Shown here: positions 10,101 through 21,088 of the stretch, one piece after another | How positions within the stretch are numbered: the stretch's first letter is position 1 | How the letters are laid out: each line of letters starts with the position of its first letter | Assembly (NCBI GenBank): GCA_030268105.1 | Contig: BSDZ01000010.1 | Span: 4,440,001-4,504,000 of the forward strand | Source of the DNA: Volvox africanus | Taxonomy: Eukaryota > Chlorophyta > Chlorophyceae > Chlamydomonadales > Volvocaceae | Length of the DNA stretch: 64,000 bases | Reading direction: 5' to 3' | Made by a program: the position numbers and the translations under genes | The notes under the pieces: generated by a model | The model's database searches: none | Told to the model about the DNA's origin: nothing | Seen by the model: the letters and a program-made list of their open reading frames with translations, nothing else

Positions 10101-13100
10101 TGTCCAGAGGCAACAAGAGAAGTCAGCGGCAGGGAGCTATCTCAGGGCATCCACTGCGCATAGCCACGCACAATATGCGAGGGCTTCTGGCCTCTCATGG
10201 CAGTCGACTTCAGGCAGCGGTACGTCAATGGGCTGAGCAGCGGCTGGATGTTGTATGTCTGCAGGAAACCCACCACACTACCCTCCAGCACCAATGCCTG
10301 TTTGAACGGGATCTTCGTTATGCCACCAAACAGATCCACACACAAAACTGGAAGATAGCAGCCTACTCTTGGTCTAACTCGACGCACACAGCAGGAGTGC
10401 TCATCCTCATCAGACAGGGGCTAGCTTCAGCTCTGGCACCTAAACTGGCAACACCCCAGCATACATGTACGAGAGGCCGTTTCACCGACTGTATCCTCCA
10501 CTGGGGGGGACACCGCCTGCACATCTGCAATATCTACCTCCCACCTGGCACCACCTCGATGGCTGCGGAAACCCGGCGACAACTCTTCGAGAACGCCCTG
10601 GCTGCCACCACAACGCAAGCCATGGAGGACAATAGGGACACCACCCTTATCTGGGCAGGAGACTTCAACTTTGTGGAAAACCCAGAGTGGGACTCGTCCG
10701 CAGGAAGAGATGGGCGTCAAGCAGATAGGCCTATCACTGAGATGCGGCAGCGGGCAGGCCCACAGATGGTAGATACCCACCGATACCTCCACCCAAGGCG
10801 CCGTGACTTCACTCACCTGTACCATGCACCCACCCCAGGCGGTTCACGCCTAGATCGCATCTACATCAATGAAGCCAAGCTGCCGTACCTATGCCATACA
10901 GCCATCTCCTTCCACACAGCCTCAGACCACCGTCTTGCCACACTTCATCTCCTACCTTGCAAAAATGAGGCCAAGGGCCCAGGCATCAAGCGTATACGCA
11001 TGGCCTTCACTGACCATGAGGATTTGGCTACAAGCATGGCGGAGTGGATCCGGAACCAATGCCAAGAGGCACCCTCAGTCGAAGAGAATCCGGGCAACCT
11101 TATTGCTTGGTGGCCTGGTTTTAAACGCCGACTAACCTTCCTAGCACACCAACTCAACAAGGTAGCGCAACAGCGCAGACAGCAGCCAGGTGCTCATACC
11201 CAGGAGGCCTACCTTGGGGTCCAACAGGCCCAACAAGCCCTCGATACTATGCCGCACTCACCACACCTACTACAGCAGCTCATAGATGCCCAAGCAAGAC
11301 TGGCTAGGGTGCATATTGAGGACAACGCCAGGGTGGCAAAAAAGACCCGGGTCCACTGGTTACACGCAGGAGAGCGTCCTGGCCCAGCTCTGACAACCTT
11401 CCTGCAAACCCAAATCCAGGACCAGCAAACAGCCCCAGTGGCACTCCAGGCACACTCAGGCCGACTGGTCACTAATCCAGCACAGCTACCACAGGTCGTA
11501 GCGGACTTTTGGGCAGGGGTATGCAGAGCCCCAGACTTCACCACTCCTGAAGATCGCCAGTCAGTGCTAACCCAGTTAGCAGCAGCCAACATCCGACTCC
11601 CTGAGGAAGCTGACGAAGTGGCTGGGTCCCCGACCATTGCTGTGACTGAGCTGGGTTTCGCACTGAAGAAGAGCCAGCCAGGCAAAGCACCCGGATGGGA
11701 TGGCATCCCAACGGATCTGTACCGCAAGTTCTGGCCAGAGATTGGCCATACCATGGCAGCCCTCTTCACGGCTATCGGCAAAACAGGGCAGGTGCCAACA
11801 GGCTTTCTGGATGGTATCATTAAGGTGCTTTACAAGAAGGGAGACCCCAAACAGCCGGGTAACTACCGCCCTATCACACTGCTTTGCTCGGACTACCGCT
11901 TGCTGGCCAAGGTGCTGGCAAATCGCCTAGGGCCAGCCCTGGGACGAATCATTAGCCCTGAGCAGTCAGCTTTTCTGCCCAAGAGGCTCATTGGGGCCAG
12001 TGTTCTCTTTCTACGCCATCTGCCTCATCTCTTACGGAAATTGAACCGCCAAGGTCTGCTGGCCTTCCTGGACTTCGCAAAAGCTTATGACACAGTGGAC
12101 CGCAACTTCCTGATGGGGGCGATGGAGGCGATGGGAGCAGGCCCACAGCTTTGCAGTTGGACCCGGATATTGCTTAGCAACACGCGGGCAAGAGCCATGG
12201 TGAACGGTTTCAAATCCAGGCTTGTTAAAATGGAAGCAGGGGTAAGACAGGGTTGCCCTCTAGCACCCCTGCTGTATCTCTTTGTTGCCCAGGCCTTGTT
12301 CAGCTGGCTAAAGAGCCAAGAGATAGGCCTCCGCCTATTGCCTTCAGATGAAGACAGGGTCACAGCCTGTCAGTTTGCTGATGATGCAGAAGTGGCCCTT
12401 GAAGGAGAGGAATCCGTGCCAGCCTTCCTTGAAGCCATGGATACTTTTGCCCGGGCATCAGGTCAACGCCTGAACCTGGATAAGATGGAAATCCTACCCA
12501 TAGGGGCTGTGGACGACCACCATCAGGGAAGCACAATAAATGGCCTGAAGGTGGTCACCACTGCGACAGCCCTTAACTTGCCAATGGACAACCAACTGCA
12601 GCCGCCCCAACCAGACTGGCCGGAGATGCTAGCCCTGGCCTACACGAGGATGCAACGCCTAGCCCACTATCCGCTCTCTGCCTTTGGTCGGGCTGCAGCA
12701 GTCTCCAACTATTGCCTGCAAACAGTCACTTGGCATATGGAGCATGGTGGACCACCTCCAGATACCACTCTGACCTACATTGAACGCTTAGCTGCTCGCC
12801 TTGTAGATCGGAAACAGGGCCCAGAAGACCAGGGCCAGCGCTTCACTGGAGTACCTAGCAGACTCTTGGTGGGACACCCATCAACTGGTGGTTTTGGCCT
12901 ACTGCCCCTCAGGCAACACATTCGGGCAAGACAAGCCATGTGGGCAGTGCGATTCATCCGAGGGGCCCTGATGGCCAGGAGAGAGAGAGAGAGGGTAATG
13001 CTTCTGGACACGGCGATGAATACGGTTGCTGAAGAAGAGGAAGAGCCAGTTACTAGTGGTAATGTTCGAAGCCTCCACCCCTGGATCCGGACCCTGGCCA

Positions 13101-14749
13101 CCTACCTGGAGATCACCCATCCGGCCTTTAAACCTTGGGCCCTTACCACTGCCCAGGCAACTGGGCCCTGGCTGGGTGGAGAGACCTTGCCTGAGGAGAT
13201 CAGCCGAATTGTAGGGGCTTTAGGGCACCTCCCACCACTAGAAGATGTCAGCAACCCACCTTTAGCCCCTGGAGACTGGTGCTGGGCGGCTGCTCTCTGG
13301 GGAAATCCTTTGCTGCCCAACAATTCGGACAATGGGGGAAGCATCAATGGTAACAACCACCGCCCAGGCCTGGAAACCCGTCACCCACTGATGGCTTCAT
13401 GCAGAAAACTGCTCACAGTTGGGGACCTGGTAAGGGTGTACGACATGCTGGAGCATGACCAAATACCCCTCCCTCAGTACATGACCTGGCTAGACTGGAC
13501 CCAACAGTTTCTAGACCCCTCAGCTAGCCCCACCCAACTGCGAGACAAGGAGTCTACCCGTATGGCTCTCTCGGCTCTATGCAACGATATCAGCCCGGCA
13601 TGGATAGCAGCAGCACGGAAGGTAGTCAACCGCTTACAACCCCAACAGCCGGACAGGGTGGAGGACAGAATGCAGCAGCAGATGCCAGCACCACCAGACC
13701 GCACCACAGTCATGGCCATGATCGTCAGGCGTTTGGGCTGGAGATTGCCAGGGGACTCGGGTATAGTGCCTCTCTACAACCTCACGGTAAGCCAAGCTAC
13801 TCAGCTGCAAGGGGTTTCAACAGCGGAGGAGCGATTGGAGCTCTTGTCAGCTTTTGTGCAGGAGGCGCAAGGGATGCCAACAGACGGTCCAGCTCCTCCC
13901 TGTCCTGTCACTAACCTCCAGCGCTTTCAGGCAACCCTAGACAGGCTGTGGACAGCAGTTCGGTGGGAAAATAAAAACAAAGAGACGCTGTGGCGTTTGG
14001 TGGTCGATGGGATACCCATACCTGGCAACACACATCTTTCCAGGGTGCCCATCAAACCATGTGGGTGTGGCAGCTATGGAGCTGATACTGATCAACCTTG
14101 CTCCCCACGCCTGCACCACTTCTGGGAGTGCCCTATAGCCAAGGCGGTGCGAGAACAGATTGACAGACATCTGCCATTGCCGACATCAGCCACCATTGAA
14201 GGGGGCTTGACCAGGCAACAGCTATGGCTTGTCCAAGCACCTCCCGGTTGCGAGCAGGCCCCATGGGACGTGATAGCTTTGGCAGCCTTATCTTCTATGG
14301 AATATGGCAGGCACTGTCTCCGGGCGGCAACAAGAGAACACAGGCCACAGTGGCCTTCTACCCACAGACGGCGGCAGCAACAACAGACCCACACAGCAGA
14401 GCAGGGACCCCGTCAACGGGCTATTACTGACTTCTTCAACCGTTCAGGGGGGTTCCCTCAAGAGGAAGAGGAAGATGCCAACACCCATCCAATCATCTCT
14501 ACGACACAGCCAGCAATGGACACTCCAACACAAACAGCAACCTCACCCCTGGACCGTGCACAGGCCCGTACAGTTGCCGACTTTTGGGCACGCTTGCATT
14601 CTTTTGCAGCGTTGGGAATACCTCACTATGGCTGGGATCAAGTGGGACCACAACATCCCATCCTAGCCATAGTTGGCACGCAAATGCGGTGTGCAGATCC
14701 GGTTGACATCACCAACCATGGAGCAGCAAGAACAGAGCAGGGGCTTTAG
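10100..14749 (+). CDS. LINE ORF2: endonuclease-reverse transcriptase
   Basis: A 1,549-aa intact polyprotein for target-primed reverse transcription. It starts with an APE-type endonuclease (residues ~18-280) showing THNMRG, CLQETHH, WAGDFNFV, LDRIYIN and the terminal SDHR. The reverse transcriptase spans ~525-800: GKAPGWDGIP, YRPITLL, QSAFLPKR, FLDFAKAYDTV, GVRQGCPLAPLL and the catalytic FADD at ~758-761 (Phe replaces the usual Tyr). Near ~1320-1345 a Cys/His cluster (CGC...C...HHFWEC) matches the zinc-binding region that follows the RT in plant-type LINEs. The arrangement is L1-like, but the clade needs a tree. The start is the ATG overlapping the ORF1 stop. Confidence 0.93.
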   Translation: MSRGNKRSQRQGAISGHPLRIATHNMRGLLASHGSRLQAAVRQWAEQRLDVVCLQETHHTTLQHQCLFERDLRYATKQIHTQNWKIAAYSWSNSTHTAGVLILIRQGLASALAPKLATPQHTCTRGRFTDCILHWGGHRLHICNIYLPPGTTSMAAETRRQLFENALAATTTQAMEDNRDTTLIWAGDFNFVENPEWDSSAGRDGRQADRPITEMRQRAGPQMVDTHRYLHPRRRDFTHLYHAPTPGGSRLDRIYINEAKLPYLCHTAISFHTASDHRLATLHLLPCKNEAKGPGIKRIRMAFTDHEDLATSMAEWIRNQCQEAPSVEENPGNLIAWWPGFKRRLTFLAHQLNKVAQQRRQQPGAHTQEAYLGVQQAQQALDTMPHSPHLLQQLIDAQARLARVHIEDNARVAKKTRVHWLHAGERPGPALTTFLQTQIQDQQTAPVALQAHSGRLVTNPAQLPQVVADFWAGVCRAPDFTTPEDRQSVLTQLAAANIRLPEEADEVAGSPTIAVTELGFALKKSQPGKAPGWDGIPTDLYRKFWPEIGHTMAALFTAIGKTGQVPTGFLDGIIKVLYKKGDPKQPGNYRPITLLCSDYRLLAKVLANRLGPALGRIISPEQSAFLPKRLIGASVLFLRHLPHLLRKLNRQGLLAFLDFAKAYDTVDRNFLMGAMEAMGAGPQLCSWTRILLSNTRARAMVNGFKSRLVKMEAGVRQGCPLAPLLYLFVAQALFSWLKSQEIGLRLLPSDEDRVTACQFADDAEVALEGEESVPAFLEAMDTFARASGQRLNLDKMEILPIGAVDDHHQGSTINGLKVVTTATALNLPMDNQLQPPQPDWPEMLALAYTRMQRLAHYPLSAFGRAAAVSNYCLQTVTWHMEHGGPPPDTTLTYIERLAARLVDRKQGPEDQGQRFTGVPSRLLVGHPSTGGFGLLPLRQHIRARQAMWAVRFIRGALMARRERERVMLLDTAMNTVAEEEEEPVTSGNVRSLHPWIRTLATYLEITHPAFKPWALTTAQATGPWLGGETLPEEISRIVGALGHLPPLEDVSNPPLAPGDWCWAAALWGNPLLPNNSDNGGSINGNNHRPGLETRHPLMASCRKLLTVGDLVRVYDMLEHDQIPLPQYMTWLDWTQQFLDPSASPTQLRDKESTRMALSALCNDISPAWIAAARKVVNRLQPQQPDRVEDRMQQQMPAPPDRTTVMAMIVRRLGWRLPGDSGIVPLYNLTVSQATQLQGVSTAEERLELLSAFVQEAQGMPTDGPAPPCPVTNLQRFQATLDRLWTAVRWENKNKETLWRLVVDGIPIPGNTHLSRVPIKPCGCGSYGADTDQPCSPRLHHFWECPIAKAVREQIDRHLPLPTSATIEGGLTRQQLWLVQAPPGCEQAPWDVIALAALSSMEYGRHCLRAATREHRPQWPSTHRRRQQQQTHTAEQGPRQRAITDFFNRSGGFPQEEEEDANTHPIISTTQPAMDTPTQTATSPLDRAQARTVADFWARLHSFAALGIPHYGWDQVGPQHPILAIVGTQMRCADPVDITNHGAARTEQGL

Positions 14750-15430
14750 GGCAGGAGTTTTGAGGAGGAGGTTCTGTGGGAGGAAAGGGGGAGAGTGAGG
14801 GAGGTAGAGACAAGGAGAGGACGGTCTAGATCTTGAGGAGGGGAAGGGAGAGGGTGGAGGGTTTCGTGGCTAGAGGTTCCTGTGTCCAGGCTTCGGGTCC
14901 TTAGGGTTTTAGGGGGGTTCAGCGAGAGAGGTCTTTCCTTGTTGTGCAGTTCAGGTGTCTGCGGGGCCAGCTTTGGGTGGGGCCGGAAGGCTTTCTAGGG
15001 GGGCGCCAGTTCGGCTTGTCATCCCCCCCTCCGCCTCTTGTTGGGTTCTTCTGGCTTGGCTGTGGAAGGGTGTGCTTTCCTGCTGGTGCTTCTCCTCTGA
15101 GGGGAACTGTGTGTGTCTGCCAGGCTCCTGTCTAGTCAGTGTCGGGTTAGAGGAGAGGTTTCCCCGTCCTTTGAGCAGCTAGGTGTCCCCCGTTTTCTGT
15201 TGGGCCTTCCTGTGGTTTCTTGGTAGCCCTGAGTGCTCTGTGAGTGGCCAGGCGAGAGCCTATGAGGGCTCGCTGGCCCTAGTGAGAGGGGGAGCACGTG
15301 GCAGGACAGACAGACAAAGCCACGTGTTCCTCCCCTGCGCTGTGGCTCGGTCCGGTCAGGACCCCCGGTGCTCGTCTTTGAAGGGCGAGTCGCCCACAGT
15401 GTAACACCCAAATATCTAAAAAAAAAAAAA
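14750..15430 (+). other. LINE 3' untranslated region and poly(A) tail
   Basis: A 681-bp non-coding tail. The first ~110 bp are almost pure purine with many G runs, followed by a G/T-rich part. TGTAA at 15400-15404 lies 14 nt before the A tract (15418-15430). I see no gene. Confidence 0.8.
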
Positions 15431-15438
15431 GTAAAGTA

Positions 15439-16202
15439 GCAGGATCAGACTGTTTTTCCTTACAGAACTGATATCTGACAAAGGGAAACGACTCCTCCAT
15501 TGTATGGAGTGGTACAGGCAGTACTCATGCATGTGGAGTACGAGATATTAAAGTGGAACGTGCATGTCCGCGTAATTTACACTTGAAGTAAATTTTCAAT
15601 AACGAATGATAGACTTGAATAGTAAACTACATGCATACGCACAGGAAGCTCCTTATACATGCATGTACGTGAAATACTGGGATACAGCCTCATCATCATA
15701 CTTCCAGGAGCTTGCTAATAAGAAACTTGATTAACATTCCTTAAAAATAATTTATGACGTTTCTCATGAACTCGTTGACTAGCTTTTACGACAACCAACC
15801 GTTACATGCCGCAAATCGCTAGCCGCATGCGAAGAGCTAAACAGATTTTTTATGTAGGACGACGGCAATCATCAATATTATTGTAAAATAACATTCTTTA
15901 TTGCTGCTGCACCTTGTATATATGTTAAGATTTAAAGGCTAGTGCACAGCATAACTTTTATAGCAGTTGCTCTTGCTTGCTTCACGGGTGGCATTAAATG
16001 TACATATAAAGGATGTTGTAAAGCAGGGTTACGAAACATTGTTGCTTACATGGGATTGATTGGCAGCAGCACAACCCTGGACGGAGTACCAAAGCACTTC
16101 TCTTCACTTTTTAGTAGTACGTAGGGCCCATGCCTCATGTCTGCAGCTGTATGTATCCTGCTGAAGGAGCAAGTTATTTGCAATAGTACAACCTTTTAAT
16201 GA
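15439..16202. promoter_or_regulatory. Gene M promoter region, unit 2 (continuation after the LINE)
   Basis: Remainder of the divergent promoter, identical to 4249-5012. The LINE separates it from gene U but leaves it next to gene M (16203). Confidence 0.5.
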
Positions 16203-18354
16203 ATGGAGACACATTCACCAGTTGTTTGTAAACTGCTGGTCTGCTGTCCTAATGAAGAAAAGAGGCGTATTGATACTGAGATAAATCTGTCAGTGGTAGA
16301 TTTCGAGCAGCTCCTTACTGATGCAGCTGGCGCAAAATCAATCAGTGAAGTTTCAGTTCAGGTTTTAGACTCGGAGGATGAGGATGGCAAGCTTGTGGCC
16401 CAGCAGGTGGCGCCTGTGCAGCTGCTTAGCCGCTGCACTCGGTGGCTGAAGAAGGAAATTAGCGCGCCTTTCAAGGGGAAGGCTTGGAACCAGGCTCAGA
16501 AGAAACTAACTATCCACGTATCCCTAAAACAGCCATCTGTTCAATTGGTATCCCCTGAAGTAAGCAGAATCAGTATACGAAAGGATCATGATCGTGGTGA
16601 GCCATTAAAATGGAGCAGGTCATATGAGCAGGCCGCCATCAACAAAGCCGTCCGCGACAACGTGCCGTACAACCCCGACAGCAGCCTGAAGAATCCACGG
16701 GTCCTCATTGCGAAGGATATTCAACGTGAGCCGCATCTGCAGCCCGTTTGGGATAAGTGCTTTGCTGCTGGCTTTGCACAAGTGGCTGACTTACAGCCAA
16801 GAGTTACGGTCGACTGCTTCAAGAAGAAATGGCAAAAGTACATACATGTTTATTTTCCTAATGTCATGCTTCTAGTGATTATCTTGTTTGTGGTAATCAT
16901 ACATGCCATCCATATCACTAGCTTACTTTCAGTGGGGACAGACAACAATAGAATGAAGCATGCACAGCATCATAAGTAAGCACTTTCATTCGGTGCATCC
17001 CATGTACTTTGTAGATACGCAACGGATTACAATGCCCAACGTGCAAGGGATGAAAAGGTGAAGGCCACCCACAAGGAGGAACTTGCCTGCAAGCCAGGTT
17101 TGTGAGCTCCTATCCTACTGCTACTGTCATCCATATACTTGTTTTACAACATTTTTTGATCAGGTTGATTGATAAAAAAATTCCTTTCTATGTATTTTGA
17201 AAAATGGAATTTGGGGTAAACGTGGGCCAAAGATTTGTTTTACGACAGAGGACATGCACGCCGCTTACGCTATGTACTGGATTACGAAAATTTTTGACAA
17301 TGATGTGTATTATGGCATCTGGCGTTGATGTTCGTCTTCGCATTATTTTTATGTAGAGGACCTTGAGAAGAAGCCATGGAAGAAGCTATGGAACAAGGAG
17401 TCTCGGGCAGCCTGGAGGAGCTTCAAGTACGCTCAGCCAGATAACCCAGATGCGGGTCCCAGTGAGCGCCGCATTGCGATGGAGGATTTGAATGTGACAG
17501 ATCGGCAGCAGGAGCTTATTAATGCACTTGTGCAGCGGAAGCAGATTGAAAGCAGTAAGACATCCTTCACCGTACCAGCCACTCCAGTGCCGGTTGGAGC
17601 TGGTGGAACAGCTCAGCATACACCAGGCCTTGGTGCACTGGAGTTGCCAAAAGGCACTACGGTAAGATGTGATTATGCATGTGTTCACTTTTATTATTGC
17701 TGCTGCTTCGCCACCCTAATAGTACGTACTTCTTAGTATGTTTGCAGAAAGTACGTCACAGTTCATGCATAACATTTGTTTCTTATTTTAGCTAGTTTAA
17801 CAATAACAATTTTTTCATGCCTTTATTTCCTCATTTACGAAATGCTTAATTGCTACCAAACCGCAGAAAAGCGGCCAAAATGACGAGCCGCCAGGAACTC
17901 AGGATGGGCGCACTAGCCAACGCCAAAAGCAGCCCGCACATGGTGAAGATGCATTGATGATGGTGCTGGCTGCCAATGCAGCTCGCATACATCAGAAGGA
18001 GAAGGAGATCAAGGCCGCTAGACGCCGACAGGTTAGTCCAAATAATAGTGGTAAAGAGAGTGGATGAAGGGGTGTGCAAATTTCCAGGCGCGCTTAGCAA
18101 GGTTATTGCAGGATGGGTGATGTACATTACTGATTGCATGTACAGGGATGTACAGGTCATTAATGTCCTTTAACCTGTTTTCTCCATTTTGTCTTTTATG
18201 TAATTGTTCCTATATTCCTCAAACATACTTCCTTTTCATGTAGGCAAAGAGTTCAGAGCCCTCTAAGGCAAGGAACTCCAGCAGGAATGCTACAAACTCA
18301 AGCAAGGCGGCAGCCAAAAAGGTACAGCCCATTCATCCTGTCTTCCCGTTTTAG
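16203..18354 (+). CDS. Gene M, unit 2
   Basis: Intact copy of the gene described at 5013-7164. Exons: 16203-16837, 17015-17097, 17357-17661, 17867-18031 and 18244-18354. All splice borders are kept. Differences are silent or intronic (17131, T to C) or in exon 5 near the AAA-Lys run (GCG to GCC, silent Ala). Its upstream side is now the LINE poly(A) end. Confidence 0.6.
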
Positions 18355-18970
18355 TGAGTTGTAATTTTATGTTTCGTTCTAGTCTTTTAATTTGCTGCGT
18401 GCTTTGTGGTTTGATGTGGTATATGTCGATTTGTTTTTCTCTTTTTTAATAAAAAATGTAAGCTTATCATTTCTAAAATCATATATGTATGTTAATGGTG
18501 GGCCTTGAAGGTAACGAACAATGACGATGTGTGGCCATCCACGAAAGTGAGACGGACAAGCACGGGCATCAAAAGAAAGGTACATTATATTGAGGCCCAT
18601 AGGTCTGGTATTCCAAGCATCTTTCGGAGGACATAAAGACTGGGTGGAACATGGTTACCAGGAGGTTAGCAGATATCCCTCAAGAACCGTAGCTGTCGAT
18701 CTGCAACCACATCTCAAACACGTCCAGCCATCTTTTCTTTCAGCCAGGCATATCCAAACTGACCCACGGTTATTCTTGCCTCTGCATGCATTCAATATGC
18801 ATGTACATGCAGGAGAACAATCTTATTTTCTTCCAAAGGCATGCATCCGTCAAACAAGGCAAGATGTTTAATAATGCCCTACAATAGGCCTCAACACTTC
18901 TCTTACCTTGGCACACTACAACGCCATCACCATTATTCACAGTGACCCTCCACAGAGGGTCATCCAAACG

Positions 18971-20436
18971 TTATTTGTACGCTTGAACAGTGCTTCCTGA
19001 GGCAAGAAGCTCGGCTGGGTTTGTGGGTTCCAGCAGCTGTAACTGCCCATGATCCATGGCCCCTAACTGTGAAAGTACACCAAGTTCTGCTGCATCGGGT
19101 TCATCATCCTCAGATTCAGGATAACTATGTTGGCATAAGTTATCCAGGATTGCTGATATATATTCTAGAGTTTGCCGGTGATTAGGATTGGCAGGATCAA
19201 GATCATCCATAACGTGAATGAGAGCAGAAACAAGTGAGGAGGGCAGAGCTGTTTTTTCCTGAACCTGCGAATGTCCACTGCTATCCCCTGACAACACCTC
19301 TGATGTATGCCCTGAACTGTCCTTGCTGCTACTGCTGTGGTCTTCATTATGATCATCAGAGGTGTTGAAGTCATTCTCATTGTCCATGTTTAAGTTGGTA
19401 TCCTCTGGGAAAGAAAGTCTGCATCTCTTCATGTGCCCATAAAGCTGCGACCGTGTCCTTCCAGTAAATGGGCATTGAGTACATGCATAAACCTCCTGAC
19501 CAAGAGGGTCCTGACAACGACTGAACTTGTGCTTTTGCAGCCATGCATCTGTGAATTTTGCAGCACAGTAATATTGCATTCATTTAATCATGCTGTCATG
19601 CAAGTAAGGAGATACGTAGATGTAGCTTGCATGCCAATTTGGCGTGAGGGATATTTTAATTTTTTCCGTGCATACATGCATGGCCACGGTGGATGGCAAT
19701 TGGAAGGGTTTCATTGGACCCATCCAAACAAACCACAGTGCCTGGCTCATCACACCAAAGCCCGGGCTAGTATGAATAACTGTACTTTGATTTAAAATTA
19801 TTGACAGCATGAGTGGGTGGCTGGTACGAGATGAGTGCACAATGAATGTTCCAAATAAATATATCCCTTAAAAACCTATATGAACATAAGTCATCCGTGC
19901 GCACCTGATATGTTATCCCTTTTGGATGAGGCTGGGCGCTTGTTCAGAAGCCTTCCACTGCCTCCAAGGAGGCGGCCAAGAACTTTAACATGGTACTGGT
20001 TATGTAAGCCGTACAAGCCAAGATGTTTATCTCGATCTGATAGCACGTCCCCTCTACTAGAAGTCAACCTCCAAACTGATCCAGGTTGAAATGTAAATAA
20101 GGAATTACTGGAGACGAAGTCCATGAGCTGTCCCACAGTTGAGTCCGTACTTCCAGAAAACGTCAACGTCCGTGACCCAGGTAAAACGACGAAAAGCTGA
20201 AGAGCTCGTTCATCATGATTGGACTGTGTAAATGACACCGTTGAGCAGTATCGCCCTATCGTAACGCCCAACACTGTGATGAGAACAAAAACAGAAGAAC
20301 CCATGAGGATCCACACTAAATATTCTGTAACATATACATCAACTAAAACAGGGGCATACAGAGCAACGTAAGAGGCAACAGCAATACCGAAAGTAATGCC
20401 ACAGAAAAAGCCTAATAAAAGGTGGGCCATGAGCAT
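18971..20436 (-). CDS. Gene U, unit 3
   Basis: Intact copy of gene U: exon 1 is 20436-19905 and exon 2 is 19548-18971, with protein identical to unit 1. Only the first ~200 bp of its promoter (20437-20634) remain before the Copia-A insertion, so the partner gene M of this unit is missing here. Confidence 0.6.
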
Positions 20437-20634
20437 GTAATAATATACAGTAAAGTAGCAGGATCAGACTGTTTTTCCTTACAGAACTGATATCTGACAA
20501 AGGGAAACGACTCCTCCATTGTATGGAGTGGTACAGGCAGTACTCATGCATGTGGAGTACGAGATATTAAAGTGGAACGTGCATGTCCGCGTAATTTACA
20601 CTTGAAGTAAATTTTCAATAACGAATGATAGACT

Positions 20635-20916
20635 TGTTGTGATTATGCGGGATTTCACGTCATCATAATACCGTCTGATAACAGTTGTGCAATAGCTCTT
20701 ACTTAGGTGCGAGTAACCGCGATGTAAGTTAGGTATTGCGACGAGTGCCGTACAGTTATTATCGCGAGTATATTGTTTGTGCGCACTCTGCGCTAATTAG
20801 TCTTGCGCGTTACTAACGTTGATACTATAATTATTTATGCCAAATATACACGGTTCTTGCGTCAATACATTGTAATCTATCCATGTTTCGCATCGGTTGC
20901 TCCTATCCTCGTAAGA
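20635..20916 (+). repeat. Copia-A 5' LTR (+ arm)
   Basis: 282 bp, TGTTGTGATT...CGTAAGA. It differs from the 3' LTR of the same element at roughly five positions (for example TATTGCG against TATCGCG, and CCTCGTAAGA against CTTCATAAGA), which indicates some age since insertion. Confidence 0.9.
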
Positions 20917-20944
20917 GGTTATGAGCCCCGGCTCTTCTGAGCCG
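20917..20944 (+). promoter_or_regulatory. Copia-A primer binding site and adjoining hairpin
   Basis: GGTTATGAGCCCCG (20917-20930) starts directly after the LTR. It is complementary to a Met tRNA anticodon arm (GGGCUCAUAACC), not to a tRNA 3' end, as known for half-tRNA(iMet) priming in Drosophila copia. A perfect hairpin CGGCTC-TTCT-GAGCCG follows at 20929-20944. Confidence 0.6.
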
Positions 20945-21088
20945 TAATTATCTCGTCAAGGCATAGGCATCAATCTTTTGGCCAAGCGTTTTCAATTGGT
21001 GGTGGCAAATACGGAGCACAGCGACCGCCGCCTCTGGTCAACAACGACCATAATCGCCTGCCTACATCGGGAACTATAACACGCAGCG

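Larger units (their letters stand above)
9260..15438 (+). mobile_element. LINE (non-LTR retrotransposon) with 8-bp target duplication
   Basis: The element occupies 9268-15430 and ends in 13 A residues. The 8-bp repeat GTAAAGTA (9260-9267 and 15431-15438) occurs once at the empty site in unit 1 (4241-4248), which proves the insertion. It encodes ORF1 and ORF2 (endonuclease plus reverse transcriptase) and has a purine-rich 3' untranslated region. No 5' untranslated region is visible: the ORF1 ATG uses the last A of the target duplication, so the 5' end is probably truncated. Confidence 0.95.
2008..20634 (+). repeat. Tandem array of a 5,019-bp two-gene unit
   Basis: The sequence beginning CCTCAAACATAC repeats with a 5,019-bp period (2008, 7027 and, after removing a 6,171-bp LINE plus target duplication, 18217). 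The copies differ at only a handful of bases, for example 5942 against 17131 and two near 18314-18329. Joins are seamless, with no linker and no flanking terminal repeat. Each unit holds gene U (minus), a shared promoter and gene M (plus), so the genes are divergent within a unit and convergent between units. The array is cut by Copia-A LTRs at both ends. The same unit recurs inverted at 32028-35432, 42493-45897 and 55855-64000. Its origin (macrosatellite, mobile unit or amplified host locus) is not settled. Confidence 0.9.

Noticed and set aside
15136..15411. Frames in the LINE 3' untranslated region
   Set aside because: Low-complexity G/T-rich sequence after the ORF2 stop, with no motifs.
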